64,000 nt of DNA from Raphanus sativus (taxonomy: Eukaryota; Streptophyta; Magnoliopsida; Brassicales; Brassicaceae): contig NC_079514.1 in NCBI RefSeq assembly GCF_000801105.2, positions 20,004,293-20,068,292 of the forward strand, in the 5' to 3' direction. Numbering within the stretch: position 1 is the first letter of the stretch; each line of letters starts with the position of its first letter. The position numbers and the translations under genes are program-made. This document shows, piece after piece, positions 23,160 to 37,106 of the stretch. The notes under the pieces were generated by a model that made no database searches, had not been told where the DNA came from, and was given only the letters and a program-made list of their open reading frames with translations.

Positions 23160-25150
23160 GTCGACTCTTTTTTGGGAGCTGGAGGTGGCGAATCGGTCTC
23201 CTTCTCAGGTGACCTCTCGCGTTTCGGGAAAGTGTCCCTGGAACCTCTTTTCTGATAAGGTGGCGGCTTTTTAAGGTCCACGCCCTTTATTTCTCCAGCT
23301 GCGAATTTAGCTGCCAGCTGGCGTTGGAGGTCCCAACACTCTTCGGTTGAGTGTCCTTCGCGATCGTGATAAGAGCAACGTTTGCCTTTATCGAAGCCTT
23401 TTGACCAGGGAGTTTTGTTTGCTGCTGCAACAGGTTTCTCTTCCTTGTCTTCCTCGATTGCGTAGGAATGTTCTCCCTGAGTTTGATTATTTCGAGGGTT
23501 ACCCTTTTTATGAGGTCCCTTAGTCTCGGAGGAGTCACCTTTCGAATGATTCTGAGGTTTCTTGTGGAGTTTATCCAGTGCAGCTGTCTCCTCCTCCAAA
23601 GTTATATATTTGGTGGCTCTATGAAGAGCGTCATCGATAGTTGGAGGAGCATTGAGTGTTAACTCTGACCAGAATTTCGATCTATAGAACAGACCTCTCC
23701 TAAGGGCCTCGATGGCGACTAGGTCGTTAGGATTCGAGAGCTTAGTTCTTATTGCCCTGAATTTCTCAATGTAGACTCGTAATGAATCTCCCATTCCTTG
23801 ACTGACCTTCCAAAGGTCGGCCTCGGAGGCTTGCTTCCGGATATGGGTTGAGTATTGCTTCATAAAGGCGTTGGTTAATTGATCGAAATTGTCTATCGAG
23901 GCTGGCTCGAGACCGGAGAACCACTCAAGGGCTGTTCCGACCAAATTTTCGGCGAATGTTCTACAGTAACCTGCTTCACATTCTTCCTGAGTGAAATGGG
24001 CTTTAACAATTGCCAATCGGAAAGCTCTCAAATAGGCTTTCGGGTCGGAGGTCCCATCATACTCAGGAATTCTGATTTTTCGGGTATCTCTTATGTGAGA
24101 GCTGGCAATTCTGTCCGTGAATGGAGTTCCACGGGTTTCTTCGATTAAGCTATCGATTTCGGGAGCAGAACTCGTAGCTTTATGGACTTGAGCTCCCAAT
24201 TTCTGGAGAGCCGCGTGAGTTTGCTCCATATATCTACGGATAGCTTCAGGTCCTTCAAACGGAAGGATGTTTGGATCGTTCGCAGGTACCCGATGGGTAG
24301 GTTCCTGACGGAATCGAGTTGGCTCATCTTCCCATGCGGTTGGTGGGCTAAGTCGCTCGGCATTTCTTGGGTTATCGGAGTTTATCCTTTGATAACCGTC
24401 CCCATTCGGGACCGAGCTTCTAGTTTGATAAACCGAAGCTGACGCTCTGCCTCCAGATGGGAAGGATATTCCTGCTCCGGACCTAGGATCAGGTGGCGGA
24501 GGAGGTAAACGAGTACTTCTGTCAGTGACCTGACCGGGTGTGGAACTAGTTGTCGCTATGTTACTTCCCATAGCACTGGCATTAGGTGGATTGAACACGG
24601 GAATTGTTCCAGTATGAGGTGTCTGGAAAGCAGATCCGCGTCCTTCCGGGGCAGTGCTATCAGGAGAAAAGTTTAAACGTGCTCGGGGAAAAGAGGGATC
24701 GGTTAATCGATCATGGAAGATGACCCCCGGAGCTTGACATTGCGGTGGTTGGGTTGTTGCGTTTAGAGATCTAGTTATCTCTTCGAATCGTTGTTGACGT
24801 ACAGTCAGCTGATGCATCGTGCGCTCACTTTCCTGAGCTCGGTCTACTAATTGTATCATCATCTGGCGGATCTCAGAGAGCTGAGCCTCCGTTTGATTCG
24901 GAATGGCTTGCTGCTGAAGATTCTCGGTAATCGGGAGCTCGGAGGTGTTTCCACCTGATGACCTCGGGTTAGTAACTCCGGTTGTAGTTTGGCTCGTTCG
25001 ACCATCAACCGGAAGCTGTCGCCCAGATCGGTGGTCGCCACGTTGAGGCTCTGTGATTACGAGACTAGAGCCTCCGTCATTCGGTGAGCCATCGCTCTGA
25101 ATCGGGAGGTTAAGGTCAGACGGGGTTGTTGTCTGATCGGTAGGGTTCAT
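23156..25150 (-). pseudogene. Gag of copy A (664 codons)
   Basis: The frame starts MNPTDQTTTPSD at 25150, the same start as inferred for copy B. The first 300 residues are low-complexity (proline, serine, threonine). A gag capsid-like domain occupies about residues 365-490 (RIPEYDGTSDPKAYLRAFRL to IEALRRGLFY). A Tat-type CHHC zinc knuckle (CSYHDREGHSTEEC) is at about 592-605. The frame closes after PAPKKEST because of the homopolymer frameshift before the protease. Gag itself is otherwise complete. Confidence 0.85.
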
Positions 25151-25156
25151 CCTCGA

Positions 25157-26524
<1,368 letters not shown>

Positions 26525-28450
26525 TGTCAGAATTATTATACTCGGACCAGAAGTGTTCAATTAATGCATTTTGAAATTCATGTTGAGCTTATTGATCTCT
26601 GACCTTTTTGTGTCTAGCTAAGAATTCTTAAAATCGAACATCATCATCACCAGCCATCTCAACTTATGTAGTTGGGTCTTTAAATCATTCTTTAATTGTT
26701 GCATCAGTATCATGTTCGTCTTCTCTAATCATATCATGCATTATATATTACAAGAATTGATTATATCATATAATACTCTTACTCAAAACGTGCTGGTCCG
26801 ACCACAATTGCAAATCTTAATTGCAGTACTTCAAATGCACATTCCACATCTTTTCTACAAGCTTCTTGCCCTTTTGAGGATATTTTTTTTGAGCCACATG
26901 CATCTAAGCCAAATATATTGGAATATTTTTCAAGAAGTCTTCTTTTGTAAATTTGTAATTTTAAAAGTAACATAAATAGAAGACTTCTATAGAAGTATTT
27001 TCTGATGAAACTTCTTTAGAAGTTTTTGAACAAGTGTAGATCACTTTGAATATATACCATGTAAGACCCGATCCTAGATTCCTCAATCCAACCAGACCGC
27101 ACCTTACTTAACAATACTATTCAGTCTGATACCACTGATTCCGATTTCAGATCTACCATTTTACTAAGTATTTACCAAGTCTTGAGGTTTCCTCTTTGTG
27201 AGAATGATCCCCAACTGCCTATAACTGCCTGGGAGGCAGTTACCAATCAATAAGACCAAAAGGGGCAGTTTCCCCTTTTCTCAACCGCCCGTAACCGCCT
27301 GTAACTGCTCTTGGCGGTTATTCCTCTTTTCTTTTCTTTTAAAATCAAAACCTGAGCCTTCCTAGACTCCCTAGTTTGACATATGATTCACTTGAAGTAA
27401 CCGTCACACCCAGACATACGGCTCGGTCCGTAACCGCTCGGACCCGACCACACCGGTTCGGTCCACAACACTCCGCTCAGCTGAGATAAGTTAATCCCAA
27501 ACCACTCCCAACTGAGTACTCTAATATTACAGCTCATGTGAACTGATTAAATCAAGGTGAACTGATTCCCAGCTGCACCTAGCTGACTGAGCTCATTCCG
27601 AAACTCGTCCAGCTCCCGGAACACTCGTCCAATTCCATTATACTTGTTTCCATCATTTCCTGGTTAAGTCTCAGTTTCCTGAAGCCCTTAACCATCATTA
27701 TGGACCATGATACGCTTGTATCAAGGTCTTACAACCTGACTGGTGCCTCTCCTCGCACCACGGTCCGTCCGGACGATCCTATCTAGGATCGGGGACATGA
27801 CATACCATTAGTTAGGTAATAACCCATATTATAATTTTTGCATTTATAACCTATTTGGCAGTTGGAGTAGTGCATTCAACTAGATTATCAAAAATATGAG
27901 AAGATTCTAACACATTAGTATGATTGATAGATCCTGGTAAACCAAAATATGCATTCCAAATCTAAAGATCTTAATCAGTAACGCTCTCTAGAATAATATT
28001 GAGAGATCTACTGCAGCCAACATATCGTCCTCCTCCACAAGTTGTTGGACAGTTTTTCCATCTCCAATGTATGTAACCTAAACTATCCAATATACTTGGA
28101 AATCTTAAGGTGTTCACCTATTTGAAGTAGCTATGCAACATCGTTCGCGTTAGGCGATCGAAGATAAAGGCTTGAAAAAACCTTGACAACAGCTTGAAAG
28201 AATTGCTTCAAACTTTCAATAGTTGTAGATTCCCCTACTTTTATATACTCATCGGTGGAATTTGCCAGTTAAACATACGCCAGCATTCGAAAGAAACCAT
28301 TATTTTTTGTAAACCAGAGAACCCAAGTTTACCGATACCACATCTTTGTTGAACAAAGTAAATATCATGTCTTTGAATATCTTCATAAATACACAAAAAC
28401 AAAGGACAGATAATCCAAAATATTCTCCAGAACATCCCCTCAGAAAACAA
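26525..28450 (-). pseudogene. PIF/Harbinger transposase (DDE_Tnp_4-like) pseudogene, interrupted by a solo LTR
   Basis: Reading the minus strand from 28450, family phrases appear in the right order. They begin CPLFLCIYEDIQRHDIYFVQQR and GIGKLGFSGLQKI, then DEYIKVGESTTIESLKQFF, LLQIGEHLKISKYIG, EEDDMLAAVDLSI, FGLPGSINHTNVLESS and NMGYYLTNG. The solo LTR at 27060-27802 cuts the gene at that last phrase. Beyond it the reading resumes with GIYSK, then QEACRKDVECAFEVLQLRF and AIVVGPARF, and ends with AGDDDVRFKEF-like and QAQHEFQNALIEH-like phrases spread over frames (26525-26660). Many stops and frameshifts make it non-functional. Identification is by family phrases recognised by eye. Confidence 0.75.
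27060..27802. mobile_element. Solo LTR (743 bp) with TACCA target duplication
   Basis: It starts TGTAAGACCCGATCCTAG and ends CTAGGATCGGGGACATGACA, with perfect 5-bp duplications TACCA at 27055-27059 and 27803-27807. The ends carry an imperfect inverted repeat around CGATCCTAGAT. No internal retroelement sequence is present, so it is the product of LTR-LTR recombination. It lies within the Harbinger pseudogene, whose reading continues across the insertion. Confidence 0.8.
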
Positions 28451-28766
28451 AGTATATGACCAGGTATAGATCTTCTGTGTAAAGCCTCGGAGTCAACTAT
28501 GTTTTGATAAATGAGAAAATTGTTGTCTGCGGTAATTTGATATCATCACAAATTCATTATCTAAAGATGATGATAAAGAAAAATATTTTATCTGAGATGA
28601 ACTACCTTAGTTAAAATTCATCTTCTCTAGCTAGAAATAAATAATGATGGTGATATTGATCTTACTTTCAAAGATGGTACCCATTTTATAGTCACTTCAT
28701 GTACAAAACATTGTAACAGTCTAAGCCATTACAAATTTCCGGAAAAGATCTAGCAGTTTGATTCAC
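28451..28766. other. 5' side of the Harbinger relic and start of minisatellite
   Basis: No clear coding match upstream of the transposase start. From about 28700 the text joins the roughly 100-bp repeat described next. Confidence 0.35.
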
Positions 28767-30060
28767 TAGAAGTGGGCAAAAAAACCGAACCGAACCGAGT
28801 CAAACCAAACCAACCGAACCGAACCGAGTCAAAACCAAACCAAACTAGTTATGGTTTACTTTGGTTGGAAAAATTCTAGAACCGAATTAACCAAACCGAA
28901 CCGAACCGAACCGAAACCGAATCCATAACACAACGGAAGTGCCATTCCTATTGCCTATAGTATTTATATTAGGTTCATAGATAATAATCTAAAATAAGTA
29001 GATTACATTTTAATGTTTGGTTTTATGTTTAGACACAAAGAAATTATTGATTTAATTCTATACTAGATTTAGTTCACATAATTTATTTTTTATTTCACCA
29101 ACATGATGATTTCATGACCATGTGTTGATGTTTCAAAAATGATTTCTTTTAAAAAACTAAACTAAGAAAATCCGATTAAACCGAACCGAAACACAAACCG
29201 AACCTAATAAAAACCGAACCGAAACCGAACCAAACCAAACTAAATATGGTTTACTTCAACTTGAAATTTTTTAGAACCGAATTAACCAAACCGAACCAAA
29301 CCCAAATCGAACCGAAAAAATAACCGAAGTGCCCACCCCTAGTCAATTCATGTGTTACATAATTAGTCACTTTCTAGACCAAACAATCTTAGCCATTAAA
29401 TCTTTTTCAGCCGATAATATATATCTAATTGTTACATTCATTAGCCACTTCATGTTTTACATAATTTAAAATTAGCCATTTTATACACTCTAATTTGTCA
29501 CTTTATAAAACAAAAGATAAAACAATCTTAACCATTGAATATGTTTCAGCCAAGATCTAAAGATTGCATTCATCAGCCACTGCATTTCTTACATAATTTG
29601 TCATTTTCTATCAAAAAGTTGAAAACATCTTAGACATTTATTTATTTTTATGCCAAGATTTAACCATTGCATTATTAGTCACTTCATGGTATACATAATT
29701 TGTCATTTTCTATTAAAACGGAAAAAATATTAACCATTAAATATTTTATGTATAGACTTAACTATTGCATTCATTAGTCACGTCATGATTTATTTAGTTT
29801 ATCATTTTCTACCAATACAAGAAACAACCTTAGCCATTAATTTTTTTTCAGCCAATATATAGTCACTGCATTCATTAGTCACTTTATATTGTATATAGTT
29901 TGTCACTTTCTACCAGAAAAGACAAAACAATCTTAGCCATTCAAATTTTCAGCCAAGATCTAACCATTTCTTTTATTATTCAATTTATTTCTTATAAAAC
30001 TAGTCACTATCAAAACAATCTTAAGCATTAAATTTTTCCAGTCAATATCTAACCAAATAT
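28700..30060. repeat. Diverged roughly 100-bp tandem repeat (minisatellite)
   Basis: The unit contains ATCTTAGCCATTAAAT, then CAGCCAAGATCTAACCATTGC, then ATTCATTAGTCACTTCATG and TACATAATTTGTCACTTTCTA. The core CTTAGCCATT or a variant recurs near 28725, 29387, 29526, 29628, 29729, 29830, 29932 and 30015, so steps are about 83-140 bp. One further unit is at about 31040-31115. A hAT element (28767-29341) sits within it. Confidence 0.75.
28767..29341. mobile_element. Non-autonomous hAT-like element 2
   Basis: The ends are TAGAAGTGGGCA and the complement of TAGGGGTGGGCA. Taking the termini as CTAG..., the flanks TTGATTCA (28758-28765) and TCAATTCA (29343-29350) agree at 6 of 8 positions, consistent with an old 8-bp duplication. 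Both subterminal parts are built from ACCGAACCGAACC and AACCAAACC. No coding capacity. Confidence 0.6.
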
Positions 30061-31579
30061 GAACCAAAATTAGAAGGTATGGGGCAACATGCCCATGGTT
30101 AATAATATAATTTTTTTTTACTTTTATCTTGAAAATTAACCGTTTTGTGGTAAAGCAGCTTCAAGTTACCCCATTAAAATATCAGATCGTTAGTTCAATG
30201 CCTTGTCACACACATTTAAATAGGTGTATTCAATCAAAAATTAAAGTGATTAATTTCTTAACGAGCTTTTAAATATGATATTTGTTAAATTATTTTAGAA
30301 TCTCACATAAAACCATGAGAATTGACTTTTTCTTTTAATTAAGAAACTTCATTCAAACACTCTGAAATCACTTGAAAACTTCAAAAACTCACAACTTAAA
30401 ATATTTTTAATATCATTAAATTTCAAAGTAATTTATTAAAATATAAAATTTAAAAACTCATAATTTAAATATATTTTTTAAATTTATGTTTGAATAACTA
30501 TGTATTTGTCATTTTAATAAAATCACTTCAAATTCTATTTTCAATACACCACTCTTGATATGTCAGGCTATCATTTTTTTCTCATGTAATCTCATCATTG
30601 GTCAACTACAATCATTTTTTCTCATGTGGTCCCATCATTGGTCAACTAGGATTAATAAGTTTGTGTAGATCTATTGGTTCTCCTTTTAATTCTGTTAACA
30701 AATTATTTTCTTTTCATTTTCTAAATTTCAACTCATAGCATATATGTTCAGTATTTTATACTTGATAAAATTTAGCTTATATCTTTAAATTAAATTATTT
30801 TATCATTAAAAATAAATTAGAAAAATGAAATACTTTTAGAAATAAATATATCTATATTGTTTTTATATTCTGAATAAATATTTAGTTACTTAATTTTAAT
30901 ATAAAATATGTATTTTAAATAATATTTACTATTGTTATATATGCGTAAGAAAATTTTAGTTATAAATATAAATTTTTATTATATGTGCCTCCGGTTTATA
31001 AATATATATGGATCAGCTACTGAATATAACCTTTGCATTTATTAGTCATTTCATTTCTTACATGATTTATGACTTTCTACAACAACAAAAAACACAAAGA
31101 AATCTTAGCAATTAAATATTGAGCTTTTTGAAAATATGAACTAAAATTTTTGAAACATTCTTTTTTTTCTTATTCATCCTTGAAGTTCGAGCTATTCACG
31201 AAAATGCTATTACTTTCTTTTTCTCGAAAATGAGACTTTTACCTTATCATCCTCATCTTCACCAAATATTTACAATATTGATGTTGTCATTAATACACTA
31301 ACCACCATGAACAACCAATTTGACGCTCTTAATGCACCAAAGTTTCAATTTTTACTCTAAGTATCTCATTATTTATTCACACAAACCACATCTCTTTCAC
31401 TTTCTCTTTAAATTCATCCAAAAAACCAAGACTTTAATTCCAACCTTTGTAAGGTTCATAGAGACATTGAAACTCATGATTCTTGGTCAATAACGACTTG
31501 GTAGCTTTTGTAGTGAAGTTCTGGGTGCTTGGAAAAACTAAGCAAGTCATCTCACAGGTTTAAGGTATGAAATCATTTT
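30061..31579. other. AT-rich DNA without recognised gene
   Basis: Very AT-rich with only short frames. A lone copy of the roughly 100-bp repeat is near 31040-31115. A weak B-box-like phrase near 30193 was not enough to call a SINE. Confidence 0.4.
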
Positions 31580-33761
31580 TTTAGATCTGTTCACAACTAC
31601 TTTCAGGACTCTGGGAAGACTTCCAAAAGACTCTGCTAGATGCATTCTCTCTCAAGAAGACTTCCCTAGAAGTCTTCTAAAGCTTCTTTGTTAAGAAAAT
31701 ATACTGAAAAAATCCCACAGTAGACTTTTCGAGAAGTCTTCTCGGATAAAAAGGTTAGTCTTGCAATTGACCGAAGTTTGTCAGAAATTTGACTTTTTAT
31801 AGAAGTCTTCTCTCGGGGAATACTTCTATAGAAGTCTTCTAAAAGTTTTTTCGAAGTCTTCTCACTATCGCAAGATGTCAGCGTGGTTACTTATGCAATT
31901 GAAAAATAATAGTAAAACATTTAATATTAATGAGAAGACTTCTTGAATTTTTCTCAAATTTTATTCCGGGTTTTTGGTCAAACATTTGGTTAAGAGAGAA
32001 AAAAAAAGTCTTCTGACGGAAGACCTCTAGAGAATTCTTCTTTGGAAAAGTTAAATATAGTCAATTGCAAAAGCATCCTAGGTAGACTTCTTACGGCATT
32101 GAGAAGATTTTGGAAAAACTTTCAGAAGACTTCTATAGAAGTCTTCTCCGAGAAGTCTTCCATAAAAATTCAAAATTTTTGACAAACTTTGGTCAATTGA
32201 AAAGCTAACCTGTTTATCCGAGAAGACTTCTCGAGTAGTTTTCTCTGTCATTTTTGAGAATTTTCGAATTCAGAAGTAGGCCAATATTTACAATGGAAGA
32301 CTTCTCATGATTTCTTTTGTAGAGTAGATTTCTTAAGAAGTCTTCTTTTGCAAATTTCTCCAAACTTAAAATGAATTTCTATTATTTTCTTGTTAATTCA
32401 TATTTATTAGTTAATATTGGGAATCCTTAGTGGAATTTATAACTCAATTTGTGATAATTATGAGGTTATAAACATTCATGTTTATTAATGGTTCTAGCTA
32501 ATCCGAGAAGACTTTTGGGGAAGTCTTCTGCGTTGGTTTTTGTAAAATCTGTATTTTAAAGAGTGTGAAGTAACTTCAAGTTATGTTTAAAAAAAAATCA
32601 AAATTGTTAAGTAGCTTGAAGAATAGCAAATCATTTTGTTTAATGTGTTTTCTTATTTCATAAGATATAACTTTTAACTGTCAAAAAAAAAACTGTCAAA
32701 ATTTAAAATTTCAACTTTCACTTAAAATTTAAGTTTCCCACTTAAATTTATCGCTTAAATTTTAGTTTCCCCCTTAATTTGCATTAAGTCTACGGAGAAA
32801 ATTTCTGGGAAGTCTTCTAGAAGACTTTGGAAGACTTCGTAAGATTTCAGAAGACTCAGGGAGATTTCAGAAGACTTTGGAAGATTTCTCAGTAAGTCTT
32901 TCGAGAATTTTTCTAAAGTTTGACTCAGATAACATGCATATTCAAAAACGTTCAAATGACATCAACACAGAGAACTTCAAAAATATTTTTTTTGTACGCT
33001 TAAATAATAAATAAAACAATCACATTATATTGAATCTACAACTTTTTAGAATCTAAAATATGAAACACACAAAAATTAAATAATAAAAATTTATAGTTCT
33101 ATGTTCAAAGTAGTGAAAGATAAGAACCATGTGATGAAAAACCTGCAAAAAGAAAAGAAAAATAGTGAGAAAGACATAATTTTTTTATAAATTGAACATA
33201 GTTTGGAGAATTTCCAAAAGTGACTTCAGAAACTACATAAGACTTTGGAAGACTTCATAAATTTCGTAAGACTACAGAAGACTTCGTAAGATTTCAGAAG
33301 ATTTCAGAAGACTTTGGAAGACTTCCTAGTAAGTCTTCTGAGAAGTGTTCTCAGAAGTATTCCAAAGTCTGACTCAGATATGGAAAAAACCTGCAAATTC
33401 AAAAACGTTCAAATGACATTAAAAAGAGAAAAACTTTAAAATAAGTTTTGTATGTTTAAATAATAAATAAAAAGTCATATTATGTTGAATCTACAAATTT
33501 TAAAAGTCTAACATATAAAACACACAAAATACATATTCAAAATTTTTAGATCTACCTTCAAAGTAGTGAAAGCTGAGAACCATGTAATGAAAAATCTACA
33601 AAATAAGATAAATTATTGAAAATGACATAATAAAAAAAATTGATATAAAGTTTAGTGTTTTCCAGTTCAAAGAGATTAGAGAGAGGTTAGCGAGTTTAAG
33701 AGTGAGAAACATTATATTTTTGTTATAGCCATTTGAGAGAAAGAGAGAGAATGTGTAAATT

Positions 33762-33775
33762 TTCTTTATATAGGG
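33762..33775 (-). promoter_or_regulatory. TATA box of left-arm unit
   Basis: The minus strand reads CCTATATAAAGAAAA, followed by a CT-rich leader and AAATGGCT near 33730-33745. A mirror promoter exists in the right arm at about 34700, pointing the other way. Confidence 0.4.
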
Positions 33776-34701
33776 GGACACAAATTTTAAATTAGGTTGA
33801 ATATTTTTGATCCAGAAGACTTCCAAGAAAGTCTTCTGAACCCTAAATTTACTATTCGACGATAATATTTCCCCATAGGTCTTCTAGTGCATTATTCTCA
33901 TGGAAAACTTGTGGAATACTGTGATCTATGTAGGAAGTCTACTTCTCTGTAAGTCTTCTCGAGGTTTTCTGTAAGTCTTCTACATGTCTACTTCTCTGTA
34001 AGTCTTTTGTAACTCTTCTATAGGTTTTCTAAACATATATAGCTCAACTTAAAAACTTGATTTTAAATGGATAAGTATACCCAAACTTTAATCAAATTTA
34101 CAACTAACCTAAAAGCCTTGTGAAATTACAGTGATCCCCTTATGACCAAAAAAAAACATAATTCATTTTTACGAATATAACCTCAAAAAGTCTTATGAGT
34201 TTCTGTAAGTCTTCTGAGATTATGTTAGTCTTCTCATATAGTATATTTTAAAAATAATTTATAAATTTTATGAAAAATATTTTGCTCGAGGAAAAATTGA
34301 AATCATGTAATAATAAACATTTGTAAATGATATAAATTAAGATATAGTAAAATTGAATTGTTTTCAACATAGATGAGTGAATGTATTGAGTCATAGTATT
34401 ATTTGGTTTGGTAACATATGTTGTAGTATTATATGTTTTCTTAAGGTTAGATTTTGGACATGTAACATTTTTTTTTGAAAAAAATAAAATTTTACCTATA
34501 TGTTTTTGGTTCTATGTGCATTAAAAACATTTTAAGTTGAATTTAAGTTTAATGAAGTGCTTATTAGTTAATTAAGCTTATGGTTTATATTTAGGGTCTA
34601 GATGACTTCCAGGAAATCTTATGATGAATAGTATTTACGGGTTAGAAGAATTCTCTAAAAGTCTTATTAATCAAAAATATTTGACTTAAATGGAAATTTC
34701 A

Positions 34702-34714
34702 TATATAAAGAAAA
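34702..34714 (+). promoter_or_regulatory. TATA box of right-arm unit
   Basis: CATATATAAAGAAAA is followed by TCTCTCTCTTCCTCTC and AAATGGCT, the same arrangement as in the left arm but on the plus strand. Transcripts from the two would diverge. Confidence 0.4.
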
Positions 34715-36289
34715 ATTCTCACATTCTCTCTCTTCCTCTCAAATGGCTAAAACAAAATGTAGTGTTTTTCATTCTAAAACTCTCTACCTTCTCTCTAATC
34801 TCTTTGAATTAAATACTAAACTTTATATCAATTTCTCATTTTTGCCTCATGTCTTTCTCAATAATTTATTTTGTTTTGGAGGTTTTTAATCACATGGTTC
34901 TTATCTTCCACTCCTTTAAAAGTAGATCTATAAATTTTAGATATGCATTTTTGTGTGTTCTATTAAGCAGATCTATAGATTGCAGATATCTAATATTCCA
35001 CTCATTTTCTATGTTTTTAAACTATCTGAACATTTTTGGATATGCAGATTTTTCAGATCTAGATTTAGATATGCAGATTTTTCAGATCTAGATCAGACTT
35101 TGGAAGTCTTCTAACGGAGTCTTCTCCCATTTCTCCTCTTTTATAGCAGATCTGAGCGTTTTGATAAGTTTTTAGTTCTGATTTTTTTTTTTCATTTGGT
35201 AACCTCATGTTGCATAAAGCTCTTACATTTTTACCAAACTAAAACTCTCTAGCTCCTCTCTAATCACCTTGAACTTGAAAACACTAAACTTTATATGAAT
35301 TTTTCTTTTTTTTGTCTCATGTCTTTCTCACTACTCAATCTTTTTTTTGCAGGTTTTTAATCATATGGTTCTCATCTTCCACTTTGATATATATTTTTGT
35401 GTGCTCTATAAAAGTATATTTATCTAATGTTCCACTCATTTTCTCTATTTTGAAGTCATTTGAACTTTTTTGGATACGCATGTTTTTTTTCAGATCTGAC
35501 TTTAGATATGCAGGTTTTTCAGATCTGGATGAGATTTTGGAAGTCTTCTGACGGAGTCTTGTCCATGTCTTCTCTTTCATAACATACCTGAGCGTTTTGA
35601 TAAGTTCTTATGTATGATATTTCTTCATTTGGTAACCTCATGTTGCATAAAGCTCTTACATTTTTCCCAAACTAAAACTCTCAAAACCCTTCTTTCATCT
35701 CTTTGAACATGAAAACACTAAACTTTATATGATTTTTTTTCATTTTTTGTTTCATGTCTTTCTCACTAAACTATCTTTTTGCAGGTTTTTAATCAGATGG
35801 TTCTCATCTTACACTTGGATATTTTTGTGTGTTGTATAAAAGTATATCTATCTAATCTTCCACTCATTTTCTCTGTTTTGAAACCATTTGAACGTTTTTG
35901 GATATGCAGGTTTTTCAAACTGGGTTTGGATATGTAGGTTTTTTAGATCTAGAGGAGACTTTGGAAGACATTTGGAATTCTTCCTGGAAGTTTTCTAAAA
36001 TATAATGTGCTAGAAGACTTCCAGAAAGTCTTTCAGAAGTCTTACTCAAAGTCTTCTGACGTAGACTTCTCTTTCATTACAGATGTGAGCGTTTTGACTC
36101 TGATCTTACATGTAATGACTAGAATGACTCATATATTTTTGTATCTACTAGAATAACTCTCAAGAGAAACAAAAATACCAAAAAACCAGCCCAAACCCCA
36201 TTATTCACTGTTTTGTCATTTTATTTTATTAATAAGAATAACTTTTTAATTGTGTAAAGAAAAAATAGAAAGTCTCTTTCTTTCTCACA

Positions 36290-37106
36290 GGAATCATCGA
36301 CAGAAAAAATAAAATAGAAACTTGCGACTTCTTCTCCTAGGCTCATCTCTGATCTCAGACAGATCCTTCTCCGTCACCACCTTCGAAGGTCACAGACGTC
36401 TTCGATTCCGAACACCCCAACCCCATCTCTTCTTCCTGTTTGTTGCGAGAGAGAAACCCTAACTCCACACCACCGCCTGCAATTCCCAAAAACTTAAACA
36501 CGTAAGTCATAAATCCATCTTAATCTTGCTTGTTGCTCTTTGTTGTTAACACTATTTGATTGATTGTAATTTTATATTTTGGAAACCCTATTTCCCAAAT
36601 CCCCTTTTCCTCTGAAGTTCAATTCCAAACACGTAACTGGGGTTTTTTTATTGAATTCATAGGTTAGCTATACAATACTAGAATTTTTTTTTTGAAAACC
36701 TTTGTTTCTATATAAGACAGCAATGACTATTGACGATTTGTACTGACTGAGCCTATTGTGTTTGTTGTTTATCGCATGATGGCCTCATCTTCTGCTATTA
36801 AAATGTATACTCCGCGTTTATATGAAGTTGGGAGAACACCATAGCTGTTATTTCTCAAATTTTCAGATGGTTGAAGAAAATGTTGGTGCAGACGCTTGGC
36901 TTGAGTTGCGGGAATCTGCTATTGGAGTGATTATGAAGCTGAAGGAATCAGAATACACTTGGTCTGCAAAATATGTTCACTACTTTCTGACCAGTCGATT
37001 TCCAGTCAAGAGATTATCAAACTCCATAAAAATTGTTTCATACGAAGGGAAGGATAGTTATATAGTTCATGGTTGTGTTCATGCTCTGGTTGTTGTCTTG
37101 CTCTAG
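36290..37106 (+). pseudogene. Leader exon plus truncated DUF1985-like coding exon carried by the TIR element
   Basis: A CT-rich, leader-like stretch (about 36290-36500, with AAACCCTAA) ends at a GTAAGT donor (36501). The next plausible acceptor (TTTTCAG, 36867) is directly followed by ATGGTTGAAGAAAATG. The coding exon runs 36868-37106 and gives about 79 residues: MVEENVGADAWLELRE, then VIMKLKESEYTWSAKYVHYF and LTSRF. The WSAKYVHYFLTSR phrase resembles the start of DUF1985, a domain common in plant Ulp1-protease-bearing MULEs. The rest of DUF1985 and any protease are missing, and the end (HGCVHALVVVLL) is unassigned. It may be a captured or internally deleted transposon gene. Expression is unknown. 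Confidence 0.4.

Larger units (their letters stand above)
31580..36115. repeat. GAAGTCTTC/GAAGACTTC-rich array with inverted roughly 450-bp units
   Basis: The motif AGAAGTCTTC and its variants occur dozens of times. On top of this lies a larger unit of about 450 bp containing a TATATAAAG box, a CT-rich leader, AAATGGCT, then 'catgtctttctcact', 'aggtttttaatcacatggttctca', 'ttttgtgtgttctata' and 'gatatgcaggtttttcagatct'. Units read on the minus strand at about 33000-33240 and 33420-33830. They read on the plus strand at about 34690-35100, 35215-35560 and 35650-36060, and again at 50116-50450. The arrangement is an imperfect inverted repeat centred near 34.25 kb. No transposase was seen. Confidence 0.7.

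Noticed and set aside
30140..30205. tRNA-derived SINE (AGTTCAATGCC resembles a B box)
   Set aside because: The A box is poor and no poly-A tail or target duplication was found.
31580..36115. CRISPR-like array from repeated short palindromes
   Set aside because: Spacing and sequence are irregular, the context is a plant genome and no cas genes exist. The repeats belong to a larger transposon-like unit.
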